Positions 49,430 to 57,970 of a stretch of DNA of 64,000 nucleotides are shown here, piece after piece (the stretch's first letter is position 1; the number at the start of each line of letters is the position of its first letter). Location of the stretch: NCBI RefSeq assembly GCF_009764265.1, contig NZ_RWIR01000076.1:27947-91946 (forward strand), read 5' to 3'. This DNA is from Pseudomonas sp. PB101 (GTDB lineage Bacteria > Pseudomonadota > Gammaproteobacteria > Pseudomonadales > Pseudomonadaceae). The notes under the pieces were generated by a model, which was not told the DNA's origin, did no database searches, and saw only the letters and a program-made list of their open reading frames with translations. The position numbers and the translations under genes were made by a program.

Positions 49430-49774
49430 TCAGTGTTTCTGTTTGTCCTCAGGCATCGACAAGTCGTGCAGATGCCGACGGGACAACGCCAGAAAACGCG
49501 GGGTCGGCCCGACGTCTTCGTACAGCGGATCACCTTCTTCGTCAGTGGCGACCACGGTCGAGCCCTTGACGTACGGGAAGCTTCTTTCCAGTTCCTCCAG
49601 GGCGGCGCCGATCAGATCGCCGAGCAGTTCTTCGGGATGCCGTTTGGGGTACATCTCGACGATCGCGGCCAGCCGGGCGGCGGACTCCATATCCAGATGA
49701 ATCGAGTAGCCGGTATCGGTCAGGCGACCCTTGGCGTTTTCTTCCCAGTGGTGGGCAAGCTCGCGGATTTTCAT
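49430..49774 (-). CDS. Conserved hypothetical protein (often called pilin assembly or pili tip component)
   Basis: A 114-aa protein without a signal peptide or membrane segment. It begins MKIRELAHHWEENAKGRL, includes LAAIVEMYPKRHPEELLGDL and LEELERSFPYVKGSTVV, and ends in a basic helix (FLALSRRHLHDLSMPEDKQ). GAGG lies 6 nt before the ATG. Homologues in Pseudomonas are sometimes labelled pilin assembly protein, but nothing in the sequence shows that, and no pilus genes are adjacent. It points away from ppc, with a 189-bp gap between the two starts that should hold both promoters. I would call it of unknown function. Confidence 0.75.
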   Translation of the reverse strand: MKIRELAHHWEENAKGRLTDTGYSIHLDMESAARLAAIVEMYPKRHPEELLGDLIGAALEELERSFPYVKGSTVVATDEEGDPLYEDVGPTPRFLALSRRHLHDLSMPEDKQKH

Positions 49775-49963
49775 ATTGACCTCATTGCGCTCCCGCTCGT
49801 GGCAGGCAAGGTGAGTGTGGCGACAGCCATTGTGCGGCTTATCTTCAGACTAGCTTCAACAGGCAAGGTTTACAGGCCCTTCGTCGTCTTGCTTGTAAGA
49901 ACCCGTCTGGGGCGGCACTCTCTAGGTTCGTAGCCGCCCGGATTTTTTGCTGGAGACCTGCTG

Positions 49964-52594
49964 ATGACCGATATTGATGCACGCTTGCGCGAGGATGTTC
50001 ACCTGTTGGGTGAGCTGTTGGGCAATACCATTCGTGAGCAATATGGCGATGATTTTCTCGACAAGATCGAGCAGATCCGCAAGGGCGCCAAGGCTGACCG
50101 GCGCGGCTCCATGGACGCCGAACTCAGCGCCAGCCTCAATCAGTTATCCGAAGATGAATTGCTGCCGGTGGCGCGGGCGTTCAACCAGTTTCTCAACCTG
50201 GCCAACATCGCTGAGCAATACCAGTTGATTCACCGCCGTGAGGAATCCCGGGAGGCGCCTTTCGAAGCCCGGGTGCTGCCGGAGTTGCTCGCCCGCCTGC
50301 GCGCCGAGGGGCATGGCGCCGAGGCGCTGGCCCGGCAACTGGGCCGGCTGGAGATCGAGCTGGTACTGACCGCGCACCCGACCGAAGTGGCACGCCGCAC
50401 ACTGATCCAGAAGTACGACGCCATCGCCGCGCAACTGGCGGCGCAGGACCACCGTGACCTGATCGCTGCCGAACGTGGGCAGATCAAGACCACCTTGCAG
50501 CGCCTGATCGCCGAAGCCTGGCACACCGAAGAAATTCGCCGCACGCGTCCGACGCCGGTGGATGAAGCCAAGTGGGGTTTCGCGGTGATCGAGCATTCGC
50601 TGTGGCAGGCCATTCCCAATTACCTGCGCAAGGCCGACCAGGCCCTGCACGACGCCACCGGCCTGCGCCTGCCACTGGAGGCGGCACCGATTCGCTTCGC
50701 CTCGTGGATGGGCGGCGACCGCGACGGCAACCCGAACGTGACGGCGGCGGTTACCCGAGAAGTTTTACTGTTGGCGCGCTGGATGGCGGCCGATCTGTAC
50801 CTGCGCGATGTCGATCACCTGGCCGCTGAACTGTCGATGCAGCAGGCAAGCGACGAATTGAAGGCCAGGGCGGGCGAGAGCGCCGAACCTTACCGGGCCG
50901 TGCTCAAGCAACTGCGCGAACGCCTGCGGGCGACACGTAACTGGGCACACGCCGCCTTGTCGACGTCGACCCCGGCACCGGTCGATGTGCTGCAGAACAA
51001 TCGTGAACTGCTCGATCCGCTGGAGCTTTGCTACCGTTCCCTGCACGAGTGCGGCATGGGTGTGATCGCCGACGGGCCGTTGCTCGATTGCCTGCGTCGG
51101 GCGGTGACCTTCGGCCTGTTCCTGGTTCGCCTGGATGTGCGCCAGGACTCGTCGCGGCACTCGGCTGCAATGACTGAAATCACCGACTACCTGGGCCTGG
51201 GTCGTTACGAAGACTGGAGCGAGGAGGAGCGCATCGCCTTCCTGATGCGTGAATTGAGCAATCGTCGTCCCTTGTTGCCGGCGTACTTCAAGCCATCGGC
51301 CGACACCGCCGAAGTGCTGGCGACCTGTCGGGAAATCGCCGCTGCGCCGCAGGCATCCCTCGGTTCCTATGTGATTTCCATGGCCGGCGCGGCTTCCGAT
51401 GTACTCGCCGTGCAGTTGCTGCTCAAAGAGTCCGGCGTGTTGCGGCCGATGCGCGTGGTGCCGCTGTTCGAAACCCTGGCCGACCTCGATAACGCGGGAC
51501 CGGTGATCGAGAAACTGCTGCTGTTGCCGGGTTATCGCGCGCGCCTGCAAGGGCCGCAGGAAGTGATGATCGGCTACTCCGACTCGGCCAAGGACGCCGG
51601 CACCACCGCGGCGGCCTGGGCGCAGTACCGGGCGCAGGAGCGACTGGTGGACATTTGCCGTGAACAGCAAGTGGAGCTGCTGTTGTTCCACGGTCGCGGT
51701 GGCACCGTGGGACGTGGCGGCGGCCCGGCCCACGCGGCGATCCTGTCGCAGCCACCGGGTTCGGTGGCGGGGCGTTTCCGCACCACCGAACAGGGCGAAA
51801 TGATTCGCTTCAAGTTCGGCCTGCCGGACATCGCCGAGCAGAACCTCAATCTGTACCTGGCTGCCGTGCTGGAGGCGACCTTGTTGCCGCCGCCGCCGCC
51901 TACCCCCGAGTGGCGCCATTTGATGGACGAGCTGGCCGCAGACGGTGTCAGCGCCTACCGCGCCGTGGTGCGGGAAAACCCGCAGTTCGTGGAGTATTTC
52001 CGCCAGTCGACGCCGGAACAGGAACTGGGGCGTTTGCCGCTGGGCAGTCGTCCGGCCAAGCGTCGGGCCGGGGGGATCGAAAGCCTGCGGGCGATTCCGT
52101 GGATCTTCGGCTGGACCCAGACGCGCCTGATGCTGCCCGCCTGGCTGGGTTGGGAAGCCGCCCTGAGCAAGGCACTGGAGCGCGGCGAAGGCGAGCTGCT
52201 GGGGCAGATGCGTGAGCAGTGGCCGTTCTTCCGCACCCGCATCGACATGCTGGAAATGGTCCTGGCCAAGGCCGACGCCGACATCGCGCAGTCTTACGAC
52301 GAGCGTCTGGTCGAGCCGAAACTGCTGCCATTGGGTGCGCACTTACGCGACCTATTGTCGCAGGCGTGCACCATCGTTCTCGGCCTGACCGGTCAGTCGC
52401 AGCTGCTGGCACATAGCCCTGCGACCCTTGAGTTCATCCGCTTGCGCAACACCTACCTCGACCCGCTTCATCTATTGCAGGCCGAGTTGCTGGCCCGTTC
52501 ACGAGTGCAGGACGTGGCGCAGGGCAGCCCGGTAGAACAGGCCTTGCTGGTGTCTGTGGCGGGGATTGCCGCCGGTTTGCGTAACACCGGCTAA
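49964..52594 (+). CDS. ppc: Phosphoenolpyruvate carboxylase
   Basis: An 876-aa cytoplasmic enzyme that fixes bicarbonate on PEP to give oxaloacetate, refilling the TCA cycle. The catalytic histidine is His138 in VLTAHPTEVARRTL; the glycine-rich loop FHGRGGTVGRGGGP (about 570-583) and the tail with LRNTG at the extreme C-terminus are all present, as is FGWTQTRLMLPAWLG. Length fits the bacterial family. TGGAG lies 9 nt before the ATG. It stands apart with a hairpin after it, then adk. Confidence 0.97.
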   Translation: MTDIDARLREDVHLLGELLGNTIREQYGDDFLDKIEQIRKGAKADRRGSMDAELSASLNQLSEDELLPVARAFNQFLNLANIAEQYQLIHRREESREAPFEARVLPELLARLRAEGHGAEALARQLGRLEIELVLTAHPTEVARRTLIQKYDAIAAQLAAQDHRDLIAAERGQIKTTLQRLIAEAWHTEEIRRTRPTPVDEAKWGFAVIEHSLWQAIPNYLRKADQALHDATGLRLPLEAAPIRFASWMGGDRDGNPNVTAAVTREVLLLARWMAADLYLRDVDHLAAELSMQQASDELKARAGESAEPYRAVLKQLRERLRATRNWAHAALSTSTPAPVDVLQNNRELLDPLELCYRSLHECGMGVIADGPLLDCLRRAVTFGLFLVRLDVRQDSSRHSAAMTEITDYLGLGRYEDWSEEERIAFLMRELSNRRPLLPAYFKPSADTAEVLATCREIAAAPQASLGSYVISMAGAASDVLAVQLLLKESGVLRPMRVVPLFETLADLDNAGPVIEKLLLLPGYRARLQGPQEVMIGYSDSAKDAGTTAAAWAQYRAQERLVDICREQQVELLLFHGRGGTVGRGGGPAHAAILSQPPGSVAGRFRTTEQGEMIRFKFGLPDIAEQNLNLYLAAVLEATLLPPPPPTPEWRHLMDELAADGVSAYRAVVRENPQFVEYFRQSTPEQELGRLPLGSRPAKRRAGGIESLRAIPWIFGWTQTRLMLPAWLGWEAALSKALERGEGELLGQMREQWPFFRTRIDMLEMVLAKADADIAQSYDERLVEPKLLPLGAHLRDLLSQACTIVLGLTGQSQLLAHSPATLEFIRLRNTYLDPLHLLQAELLARSRVQDVAQGSPVEQALLVSVAGIAAGLRNTG

Positions 52595-52613
52595 GGTTTT
52601 TGCCGCGGGCTCA

Positions 52614-52639
52614 GGCATCCGGCAAGTGAGCCGGATGCC
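52614..52639 (+). terminator. Hairpin downstream of ppc
   Basis: GGCATCCGGC-AAGTGA-GCCGGATGCC, a perfect 10-bp stem with a 6-nt loop, 20 bp after the ppc stop codon. There is no U-tract, so it may be a weak terminator. Confidence 0.6.
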
Positions 52640-52882
52640 GCCGCAGGACGGCTTGAAAAGTGCTGTCATGCGACAGTTAATGATGGGGTTGCGACTTGGG
52701 AAACTGCGCGCAACGGTCGCAAGAAGCAGCGGTTTCTCCGACTTTCGGCGTCTTGTGTGGGCGCAGCCTGCTGTGTATCTTGATCAGCCTTTGGCCGTTT
52801 GGGCGGTCACGACCCTATTTTTGAGATTGGCCCCACGAGGCGAATCTGACGTTATCCATATAAAAAATTGAGGAGCACATCG

Positions 52883-53530
52883 ATGCGCGTCATTCTGCTG
52901 GGAGCTCCCGGGGCCGGTAAAGGTACTCAGGCTAAGTTCATCACCGAAAAATTCGGCATTCCGCAAATCTCCACCGGCGACATGCTGCGTGCAGCGGTCA
53001 AGGCCGGCACCGAGTTGGGCATCAAGGCCAAGAGCATCATGGATGCCGGCGGCCTGGTATCCGATGACCTGATCATCGCACTGGTCAAGGACCGCATCGC
53101 CCAGTCCGACTGCGCCAACGGTTTCCTGTTCGACGGCTTCCCGCGCACCATTCCCCAGGCTGAAGCCCTGGTGACTGCCGGCGTCGAGCTGGACGCGGTC
53201 GTTGAAATCGCCGTCGAAGACGAAGAGATCGTCCAGCGTATCGCCGGTCGCCGTGTTCACGAGGCCAGCGGCCGCGTGTACCACATCGTCTACAACCCGC
53301 CGAAAGTGGCTGGCGTAGACGACGTCACCGGTGAAGAGCTGGTACAGCGCAAGGACGACACCGAAGAAACCGTGCGTCATCGCCTGTCGGTCTACCACTC
53401 CCAGACCAAGCCGCTGGTGGACTTCTACCAGAAGCTGTCGGCTGCCAACGGCAAGCCGAAGTACAGCCATATCGAAGGCGTCGGTTCGGTTGAAGCGATC
53501 ACCGCCAAGGTGCTTGCAGCCCTGAGCTGA
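52883..53530 (+). CDS. adk: Adenylate kinase
   Basis: A 215-aa kinase that interconverts ATP plus AMP and two ADP. The P-loop is GAPGAGKGTQ (7-16), the AMP-binding region is ISTGDMLRAAVKAGTE, the DGFPRTIPQAE motif (about 84-94) is present and the LID domain is long (about 122-160) and lacks the four zinc cysteines. It uses the ATG at 52883, with GAGGAG 8 nt upstream; the longer frame from 52868 is not needed. A hairpin terminator follows before tsaB. Confidence 0.97.
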   Translation: MRVILLGAPGAGKGTQAKFITEKFGIPQISTGDMLRAAVKAGTELGIKAKSIMDAGGLVSDDLIIALVKDRIAQSDCANGFLFDGFPRTIPQAEALVTAGVELDAVVEIAVEDEEIVQRIAGRRVHEASGRVYHIVYNPPKVAGVDDVTGEELVQRKDDTEETVRHRLSVYHSQTKPLVDFYQKLSAANGKPKYSHIEGVGSVEAITAKVLAALS

Positions 53531-53554
53531 AATGTCTGACCTGCTGCATCATCC

Positions 53555-53583
53555 ACGGCCCGCTTGCGGGCCGTAGTTGTTTA
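53555..53583 (+). terminator. Rho-independent-like terminator of adk
   Basis: ACGGCCCGC-TT-GCGGGCCGT: a perfect 9-bp GC-rich stem, then AGTTGTTTA with some Ts, 25 bp after the adk stop codon. Confidence 0.75.
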
Positions 53584-53624
53584 TACTGACGCACTTTTTT
53601 CCGATCACTCTTGTGGATACATCG

Positions 53625-54299
53625 ATGAGCACCTTGCTGGCCCTGGACACCGCGACTGAAGCTTGCTCCGTTGCCTTGCTGCATGACGGCAAGGTCACGA
53701 GCCATTACGAGGTGATCCCGCGCCTGCATGCGCAGAAGCTGTTGCCGATGATCCAGCAATTGCTGGCCGATGCCGGCACCACCCTGCAAGCGATCGATGC
53801 CATCGCGTTTGGCCGTGGCCCGGGTGCCTTCACCGGCGTGCGCATCGCCATCGGCGTGGTGCAAGGCCTGGCGTTTGCCCTGGATCGCCCGGTGCTGCCG
53901 GTGTCGAACCTGGCGGTGCTGGCGCAACGTGCATTGCGTGAACACGGCGCCACGCAGGTCGCCGCGGCCATCGATGCGCGCATGGATGAAGTGTATTGGG
54001 GTTGCTACCGCGAAACGGCCGGGGAGATGCGTCTGGTCGGCGCCGAAGCGGTACTGCCGCCGGAGTCCGCCGCACTGCCGGTCGATGCCGACGGCGAGTG
54101 GTTCGGCGCGGGCACCGGTTGGGGTTATGGCGAACGTATCGCCGTCAGCCTGAGCGGGCAGGACGCGGGCATGTTGCCCCATGCCCAAGACCTGCTGACC
54201 CTGGCGCGGTTTGCCTGGGAGCGCGGCGAGGCGATCGTGGCGGACGAGGCGCAGCCGGTTTACCTGCGCGATAAAGTGGCGACGCCTAAAGCTCGATAG
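53625..54299 (+). CDS. tsaB: tRNA threonylcarbamoyladenosine protein TsaB
   Basis: A 224-aa protein of the ASKHA-type fold that acts with TsaD and TsaE to make t6A37 in ANN-decoding tRNAs. The N-terminal LLALDTATEACSVALL matches the family, and GRGPGAFTGVRIAIGVVQGL (about 63-82) is the conserved core. The ATG at 53625 is the best start; the open frame extends 48 bp upstream but that part runs into the terminator region. tsaD and tsaE are not in this window. A pair of REP elements follows the gene. Confidence 0.95.
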   Translation: MSTLLALDTATEACSVALLHDGKVTSHYEVIPRLHAQKLLPMIQQLLADAGTTLQAIDAIAFGRGPGAFTGVRIAIGVVQGLAFALDRPVLPVSNLAVLAQRALREHGATQVAAAIDARMDEVYWGCYRETAGEMRLVGAEAVLPPESAALPVDADGEWFGAGTGWGYGERIAVSLSGQDAGMLPHAQDLLTLARFAWERGEAIVADEAQPVYLRDKVATPKAR

Positions 54300-54320
54300 T
54301 ATTCAGGCCCGAGTTGGTCC

Positions 54321-54389
54321 AATCGCGGGCAAGCCACGCTCCCACAGGATTTGCGCTGAACCTTGTGGGAGCGGGCTTGCCCGCGATGG
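54321..54389. repeat. Pair of divergent REP elements
   Basis: AATCGCGGGCAAGCCACGCT and a unit TTGTGGGAGCGGGCTTGCCC face away from each other across a 13-bp spacer, the reverse of the usual inward pair. The left unit has CACG in place of CCCG in its stem, so its own hairpin is weaker. Confidence 0.8.
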
Positions 54390-54533
54390 CGATCTATCGG
54401 GCGCAGCCGATCATCAGTTTCTAACCCCAGCTTTTAAACCTTTTGCCTTTTATGTGTTCTAGTTATCACTCGGCGGTTTGCGAAGTGGGTTTTGCGCCAC
54501 TAAACTGCCATCACTGATTCCGAGCATGCACCT

Positions 54534-54839
54534 ATGCGTATAGACGGCGTTTCCTCTCAGTCCTACCCCATCAAGCGCAAACCTCGCAAAGGCCGCGTGG
54601 TAGAAGACGACGCCATCGATATCGAAGGCGAACTGGAATTCCCGACTGAAGAGCAACTGGCTGCCCGTGCCGCCAAAGCCTCTGCGCAAAAACTGAGCAA
54701 TCTTCCCGCCCGCCAGCAAGACATGATTTACCACCGTGCCATGAGCAAAAGCGTGGCGACAGCCCTGGCCAGCTACCTGAGCACCGCCGGTTTTGTTGAT
54801 TGGGAAGCGGATGTGCTGGGCCTCGACCTGTACATCTGA
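54534..54839 (+). CDS. Conserved small hypothetical protein
   Basis: A 101-aa protein, highly charged at the N-terminus (YPIKRKPRKGRVVEDDAIDI) and helical at the C-terminus (ATALASYLSTAGFVDWEADV). It has no signal peptide or membrane segment. Its stop codon overlaps the ATG of the DUF72 gene (TGATG), so both are probably translated together. I do not recognise the family. There is no good ribosome binding site before the ATG, but the tight coupling and the coherent composition support a real gene. Confidence 0.75.
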   Translation: MRIDGVSSQSYPIKRKPRKGRVVEDDAIDIEGELEFPTEEQLAARAAKASAQKLSNLPARQQDMIYHRAMSKSVATALASYLSTAGFVDWEADVLGLDLYI

Positions 54840-55699
54840 TGGCGCTGCCGTATTACCTCGGTTGCCCCTCCTGGAGCGAAAACGCCTGGCGCGACTACCT
54901 GTATCCGCCGCACGCCAAAACCGCCGATTTTCTTGATCTCTATTGCCAGGTATTCAACGCCGTAGAAGGCAACACGACCTTCTACGCGACCCCGGCTGCC
55001 AGCACCGTGCAGCGCTGGGCTGAAACCATGCCCGCGCACTTTCGCTTCACCGCCAAGTTTCCCCGCGAGATCAGCCACGGTGGCGATCTGCGCGAGCAGC
55101 TGACCGCCGCCGAGACCTTCCTGCAGTTACTCAACCCTCTCGGTGAACGGGTGTCGCCGCTGTGGTTGCAGCTGTCGAAAAGCTTCACGCCCCAACGCTT
55201 GCCCGAACTGGCGGGCTTTATCGATGCCTTGCAGCGGCCGCTGGCCGTGGAAGTGCGCCATGACGATTTTTTCGCCAAGGGCGACAGCGAGCGCATGCTC
55301 AACCGTCTGCTGCTGGATCGCGGTGTCGAGCGCATCTGTCTCGACCCCCGAGCGCTGTTCAGTTGCACATCGACCGAACCTTCGGTGCTCCACGCCCAAT
55401 CGAAGAAACCCCGCGTCCCGCCGCGCCCGGCGGCCTTCACGCAGTTCCCGCAGGTGCGTTTTATCGGCCATCCGACGCTTGAGGCCAACGATCCGTTCCT
55501 GGAGCCGTGGGTTGAAAAAATCGCGGCATGGATCGAAGAGGGCCGCACCCCCTATATCTTCCTGCACACGGCCGACAATCTGCTGGCGGCGAAGCTGGCG
55601 CAGCGTTTTCACGCCCGGCTGATGCTGCGTTTGCCTGGCTTGCCGGCGCTGCCTGAGCTATACAGAGAACCCGTCGCCGAGCAACTTGGCCTGCTCTGA
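54839..55699 (+). CDS. DUF72 family protein
   Basis: A 286-aa DUF72 (YecE-like) TIM-barrel protein of unknown reaction. It begins with YYLGCPSWSENAWRDYLYPP and has the hallmark FNAVEGNTTFYATPAASTVQ (about 38-57), FTAKFPREISHGG and LQLSKSFTPQRLP. It shares one base with the preceding small gene and stops 34 bp before the PEP-mutase-like gene. DUF72 has been compared with endonuclease-like and sugar isomerase-like barrels, but the role is not established. Confidence 0.85.
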   Translation: MALPYYLGCPSWSENAWRDYLYPPHAKTADFLDLYCQVFNAVEGNTTFYATPAASTVQRWAETMPAHFRFTAKFPREISHGGDLREQLTAAETFLQLLNPLGERVSPLWLQLSKSFTPQRLPELAGFIDALQRPLAVEVRHDDFFAKGDSERMLNRLLLDRGVERICLDPRALFSCTSTEPSVLHAQSKKPRVPPRPAAFTQFPQVRFIGHPTLEANDPFLEPWVEKIAAWIEEGRTPYIFLHTADNLLAAKLAQRFHARLMLRLPGLPALPELYREPVAEQLGLL

Positions 55700-55733
55700 G
55701 GCGGATTTCTTCCCCTCTTCAGGAGCCTGCCAA

Positions 55734-56555
55734 ATGGATGCGCAAACCCTTCGAGCCCAGGCGTTCAAAGCCCTTCACGAACGCCCGGGGGCTTTTGTGA
55801 TTCCCAACCCGTGGGACGCCGGTTCGGCGAAAATGCTGGCCAGCCTCGGCTTCGAGGCGCTGGCGACCACCAGTGCCGGTTATGCCTTTTCCCAGGGCCG
55901 CGCCGATGGCGGCTTGACCCTCGACGATACCCTGCTGAACGTTCAGGCGATTGTCGCCGCCACCGACCTGCCGGTTGCCGTCGACCTGGAAAACGGCTTT
56001 GCCGACAACCCGGCCGATTGCGCCAAAAGTATTTTGCGCGCAGCAGAGGCCGGCGCCGTGGGTGGTTCGATCGAAGATACCACCGGCCGTGAAGACGGCC
56101 CGATCTACTGCTTCGAACACGCCGTCGCGCGGATCGAGGCTGCTGTGGCTGCCGCTCGCAGCTTGCCGTTCCCCTTCACCTTGACCGCCCGGGCGGAAAA
56201 CTTCCTGCACGGCAATCCCGATCTGGCCGACACCATCCGCCGCTTGCAGGCATTCGCCGAGGCCGGTGCCGATGTGCTCTATGCGCCGGGCCTGCGCAGT
56301 GCCGAGGAGGTGCTGGCGGTGGTGCGCGCCGTGGCGCCGAAGCCGGTGAATGTGTTGATGTCGGGCGGCCTGAAGCTGACGGTCGCGGAGTTGGCTGAAA
56401 TGGGCGTCAAGCGCATCAGCGTCGGTTCGGCGCTGGCACTGGCGGCGTATGGCGAGTTCATGCGTGCTGCTGAAGAAATCCAGACGTCGGGCACGTTCGG
56501 CTTCACGTCCCGGTCGATGCCGTACCAGAAGGCCAATCAATTCTTCAAGGGCTGA
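55734..56555 (+). CDS. Isocitrate lyase/PEP mutase superfamily enzyme
   Basis: A 273-aa TIM-barrel enzyme of the isocitrate lyase/phosphoenolpyruvate mutase superfamily. AFVIPNPWDAGSAKMLASLG, LATTSAGYAFSQG, VAVDLENGFAD and GAVGGSIEDTTGRED carry the phosphate- and Mg-binding residues, and FTLTARAENFLHG and GADVLYAPGLRSAEEV complete the barrel. The usual K-K-C-G-H loop of isocitrate lyase is absent, so a mutase, lyase or decarboxylase on a small oxoacid is more likely; the substrate is unknown. AGGAG lies 9 nt before the ATG at 55734. It stops 2 bp before the next gene. Confidence 0.85.
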   Translation: MDAQTLRAQAFKALHERPGAFVIPNPWDAGSAKMLASLGFEALATTSAGYAFSQGRADGGLTLDDTLLNVQAIVAATDLPVAVDLENGFADNPADCAKSILRAAEAGAVGGSIEDTTGREDGPIYCFEHAVARIEAAVAAARSLPFPFTLTARAENFLHGNPDLADTIRRLQAFAEAGADVLYAPGLRSAEEVLAVVRAVAPKPVNVLMSGGLKLTVAELAEMGVKRISVGSALALAAYGEFMRAAEEIQTSGTFGFTSRSMPYQKANQFFKG

Positions 56556-56557
56556 AC

Positions 56558-57253
56558 ATGAGCGGCGGGCGCTGGTTCCTGCTGGTGCTGCTGATCATCG
56601 GTGGCGCGGTGGCCAGCCTGTGGCGCGGCTGGTTGCAAGTGCCGGCGCAGTGGAACCCCTGGACGCCGCTCGACGTCAAGGCCACGCCGAACCTGCTGAC
56701 TCGCTACAAGTTGATGCGTCTGCGCGACGATCCGCAGTTGTGCGAGCAGGCCTTGAGCAGCTCCGGTTTACGCGTGGCCCCTCAGGCCGACAGCCCTGAC
56801 GCCAAATGCCCGCTGGTCAATGCCCTGCGGGTGCAGAGTGGTGATGTGGCGCTGAGCAGCAGTTTCCTCTCCAGTTGCCGGTTGGCGGTGTCGTTTGCGC
56901 TGTTCGAACATCACGCCCTGCAACCCGCTGCGCAGGCGATCTACGGGCAAGCGGTCACGCGGGTCGAGCACCTCGGCAGCTTCGCCTGTCGCAATGTCTA
57001 CAGCCGCGAGAATGGCCGGCTCAGTCAGCATGCGTCAGCCAATGCGCTGGATATCGCCGGTTTTCGGCTGGCCGATGGTCGAACCGTCAGCGTGCTCAAG
57101 GATTGGTCCGGGAATGATCGGGACGCACGGTTTCTACGGCAGGTTCGCGATGGCGCCTGCGGTCTGTTCAGTGTGGTCTTGAGCCCGGATTACAACGCCG
57201 CCCATCGCAATCACTTTCATCTGGATGTCGGGCCGTGGTGGCTTTGTCGCTGA
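56558..57253 (+). CDS. Extensin-like domain protein
   Basis: A 231-aa protein with an N-terminal hydrophobic segment (FLLVLLIIGGAVASLW) that may anchor it or act as an uncleaved signal. The rest is an extensin-like C-terminal domain: CPLVNALRVQSGDVALS, ACRNVYSRENGRLSQHASANALDIAGF and the ending NAAHRNHFHLDVGPWWLC. The H-x-S-A-N-A-x-D and H-x-N-H-F-H motifs resemble zinc D-Ala-D-Ala peptidases (LAS/MEPA fold), so a periplasmic peptidoglycan role is possible. It starts 2 bp after the preceding gene, so the two are co-transcribed. Confidence 0.82.
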   Translation: MSGGRWFLLVLLIIGGAVASLWRGWLQVPAQWNPWTPLDVKATPNLLTRYKLMRLRDDPQLCEQALSSSGLRVAPQADSPDAKCPLVNALRVQSGDVALSSSFLSSCRLAVSFALFEHHALQPAAQAIYGQAVTRVEHLGSFACRNVYSRENGRLSQHASANALDIAGFRLADGRTVSVLKDWSGNDRDARFLRQVRDGACGLFSVVLSPDYNAAHRNHFHLDVGPWWLCR

Positions 57254-57256
57254 GGT

Positions 57257-57877
57257 TTATGCGGCGATGCGCAGGTTCTGCAGGATGATCGGGCGCGCCC
57301 AGCCATTGTCGAAATCGAGTTGTTTCTGCTGCTCCGCCCGTTCTTCCGCGGAGAACGGCGGGAACGGCTTGTCGAGCAGATCGAGTTCGAATTCGGCGAT
57401 GGGCAGGTGCAGCGGACGCGGTTGCGCGGCAGGGCCAGCGTTCGGCAGCGGCTGACCGGCGTTGAGCACGATCGGGCGTACCCAGCCGCTTTCGAAGTCC
57501 TGTTGTTTTTGCTGGGCGACGATTTCATCCGCCGGGAACGGTGGGAATGGCTTGTCGGCCAGGTCCGTTTCGAATTCGGCAATCGGCAGGAACAGTGGCT
57601 CGGGCGGGCGGACCACGTTGTCCTGCACATCGCATTCGCGCTGGGACACGATGTGCGCCAGCAGGTCGCTGCCAACGGTAGGCTCAACCGGGCTTTCGAG
57701 GTCGACCGGTGGGAAATTCAACGATTGCGGCAGCACTTCACCCGACTGTTCGGCCAGCGCTCGGGCAAAGAAATCCTGCCAGATGTGGCTGACGCCGCTC
57801 AGTGCCTGGGTGTTTCGCAGGTTGTAGTCGCCGTAGGGCGAGATAAAACCTGTGATTGTGGGTTGAATGTCTGACAT
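57257..57877 (-). CDS. Unknown protein with two tandem 45-residue repeats
   Basis: A 206-aa protein of unknown family. Residues 94-138 and 155-199 are two 45-residue repeats that are 32/45 identical by my alignment: both start PL-x-LPIAEFE, contain DKPFPPF and QQKQ, and end GW-x-RPI. The N-terminus (FISPYGDYNLRNTQALSGVS) and the linker are not repeated. There is no signal peptide or membrane segment. It is acidic and proline-rich. It overlaps nothing and converges on the extensin-like gene, with 3 bp between stop codons. Its function is not predictable; binding to a repeated partner surface would fit. CGAGAGAA before the ATG gives a modest ribosome binding site. Confidence 0.75.
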   Translation of the reverse strand: MSDIQPTITGFISPYGDYNLRNTQALSGVSHIWQDFFARALAEQSGEVLPQSLNFPPVDLESPVEPTVGSDLLAHIVSQRECDVQDNVVRPPEPLFLPIAEFETDLADKPFPPFPADEIVAQQKQQDFESGWVRPIVLNAGQPLPNAGPAAQPRPLHLPIAEFELDLLDKPFPPFSAEERAEQQKQLDFDNGWARPIILQNLRIAA

Positions 57878-57970
57878 TTCTCTCGGTCGACGCTCAGCTC
57901 TGGCAAAATGCTCGATAGTTTTGTTATCGGCAGTTTTTGCCGATCATTAATTTTTTGAGCGTGTTTTCCG

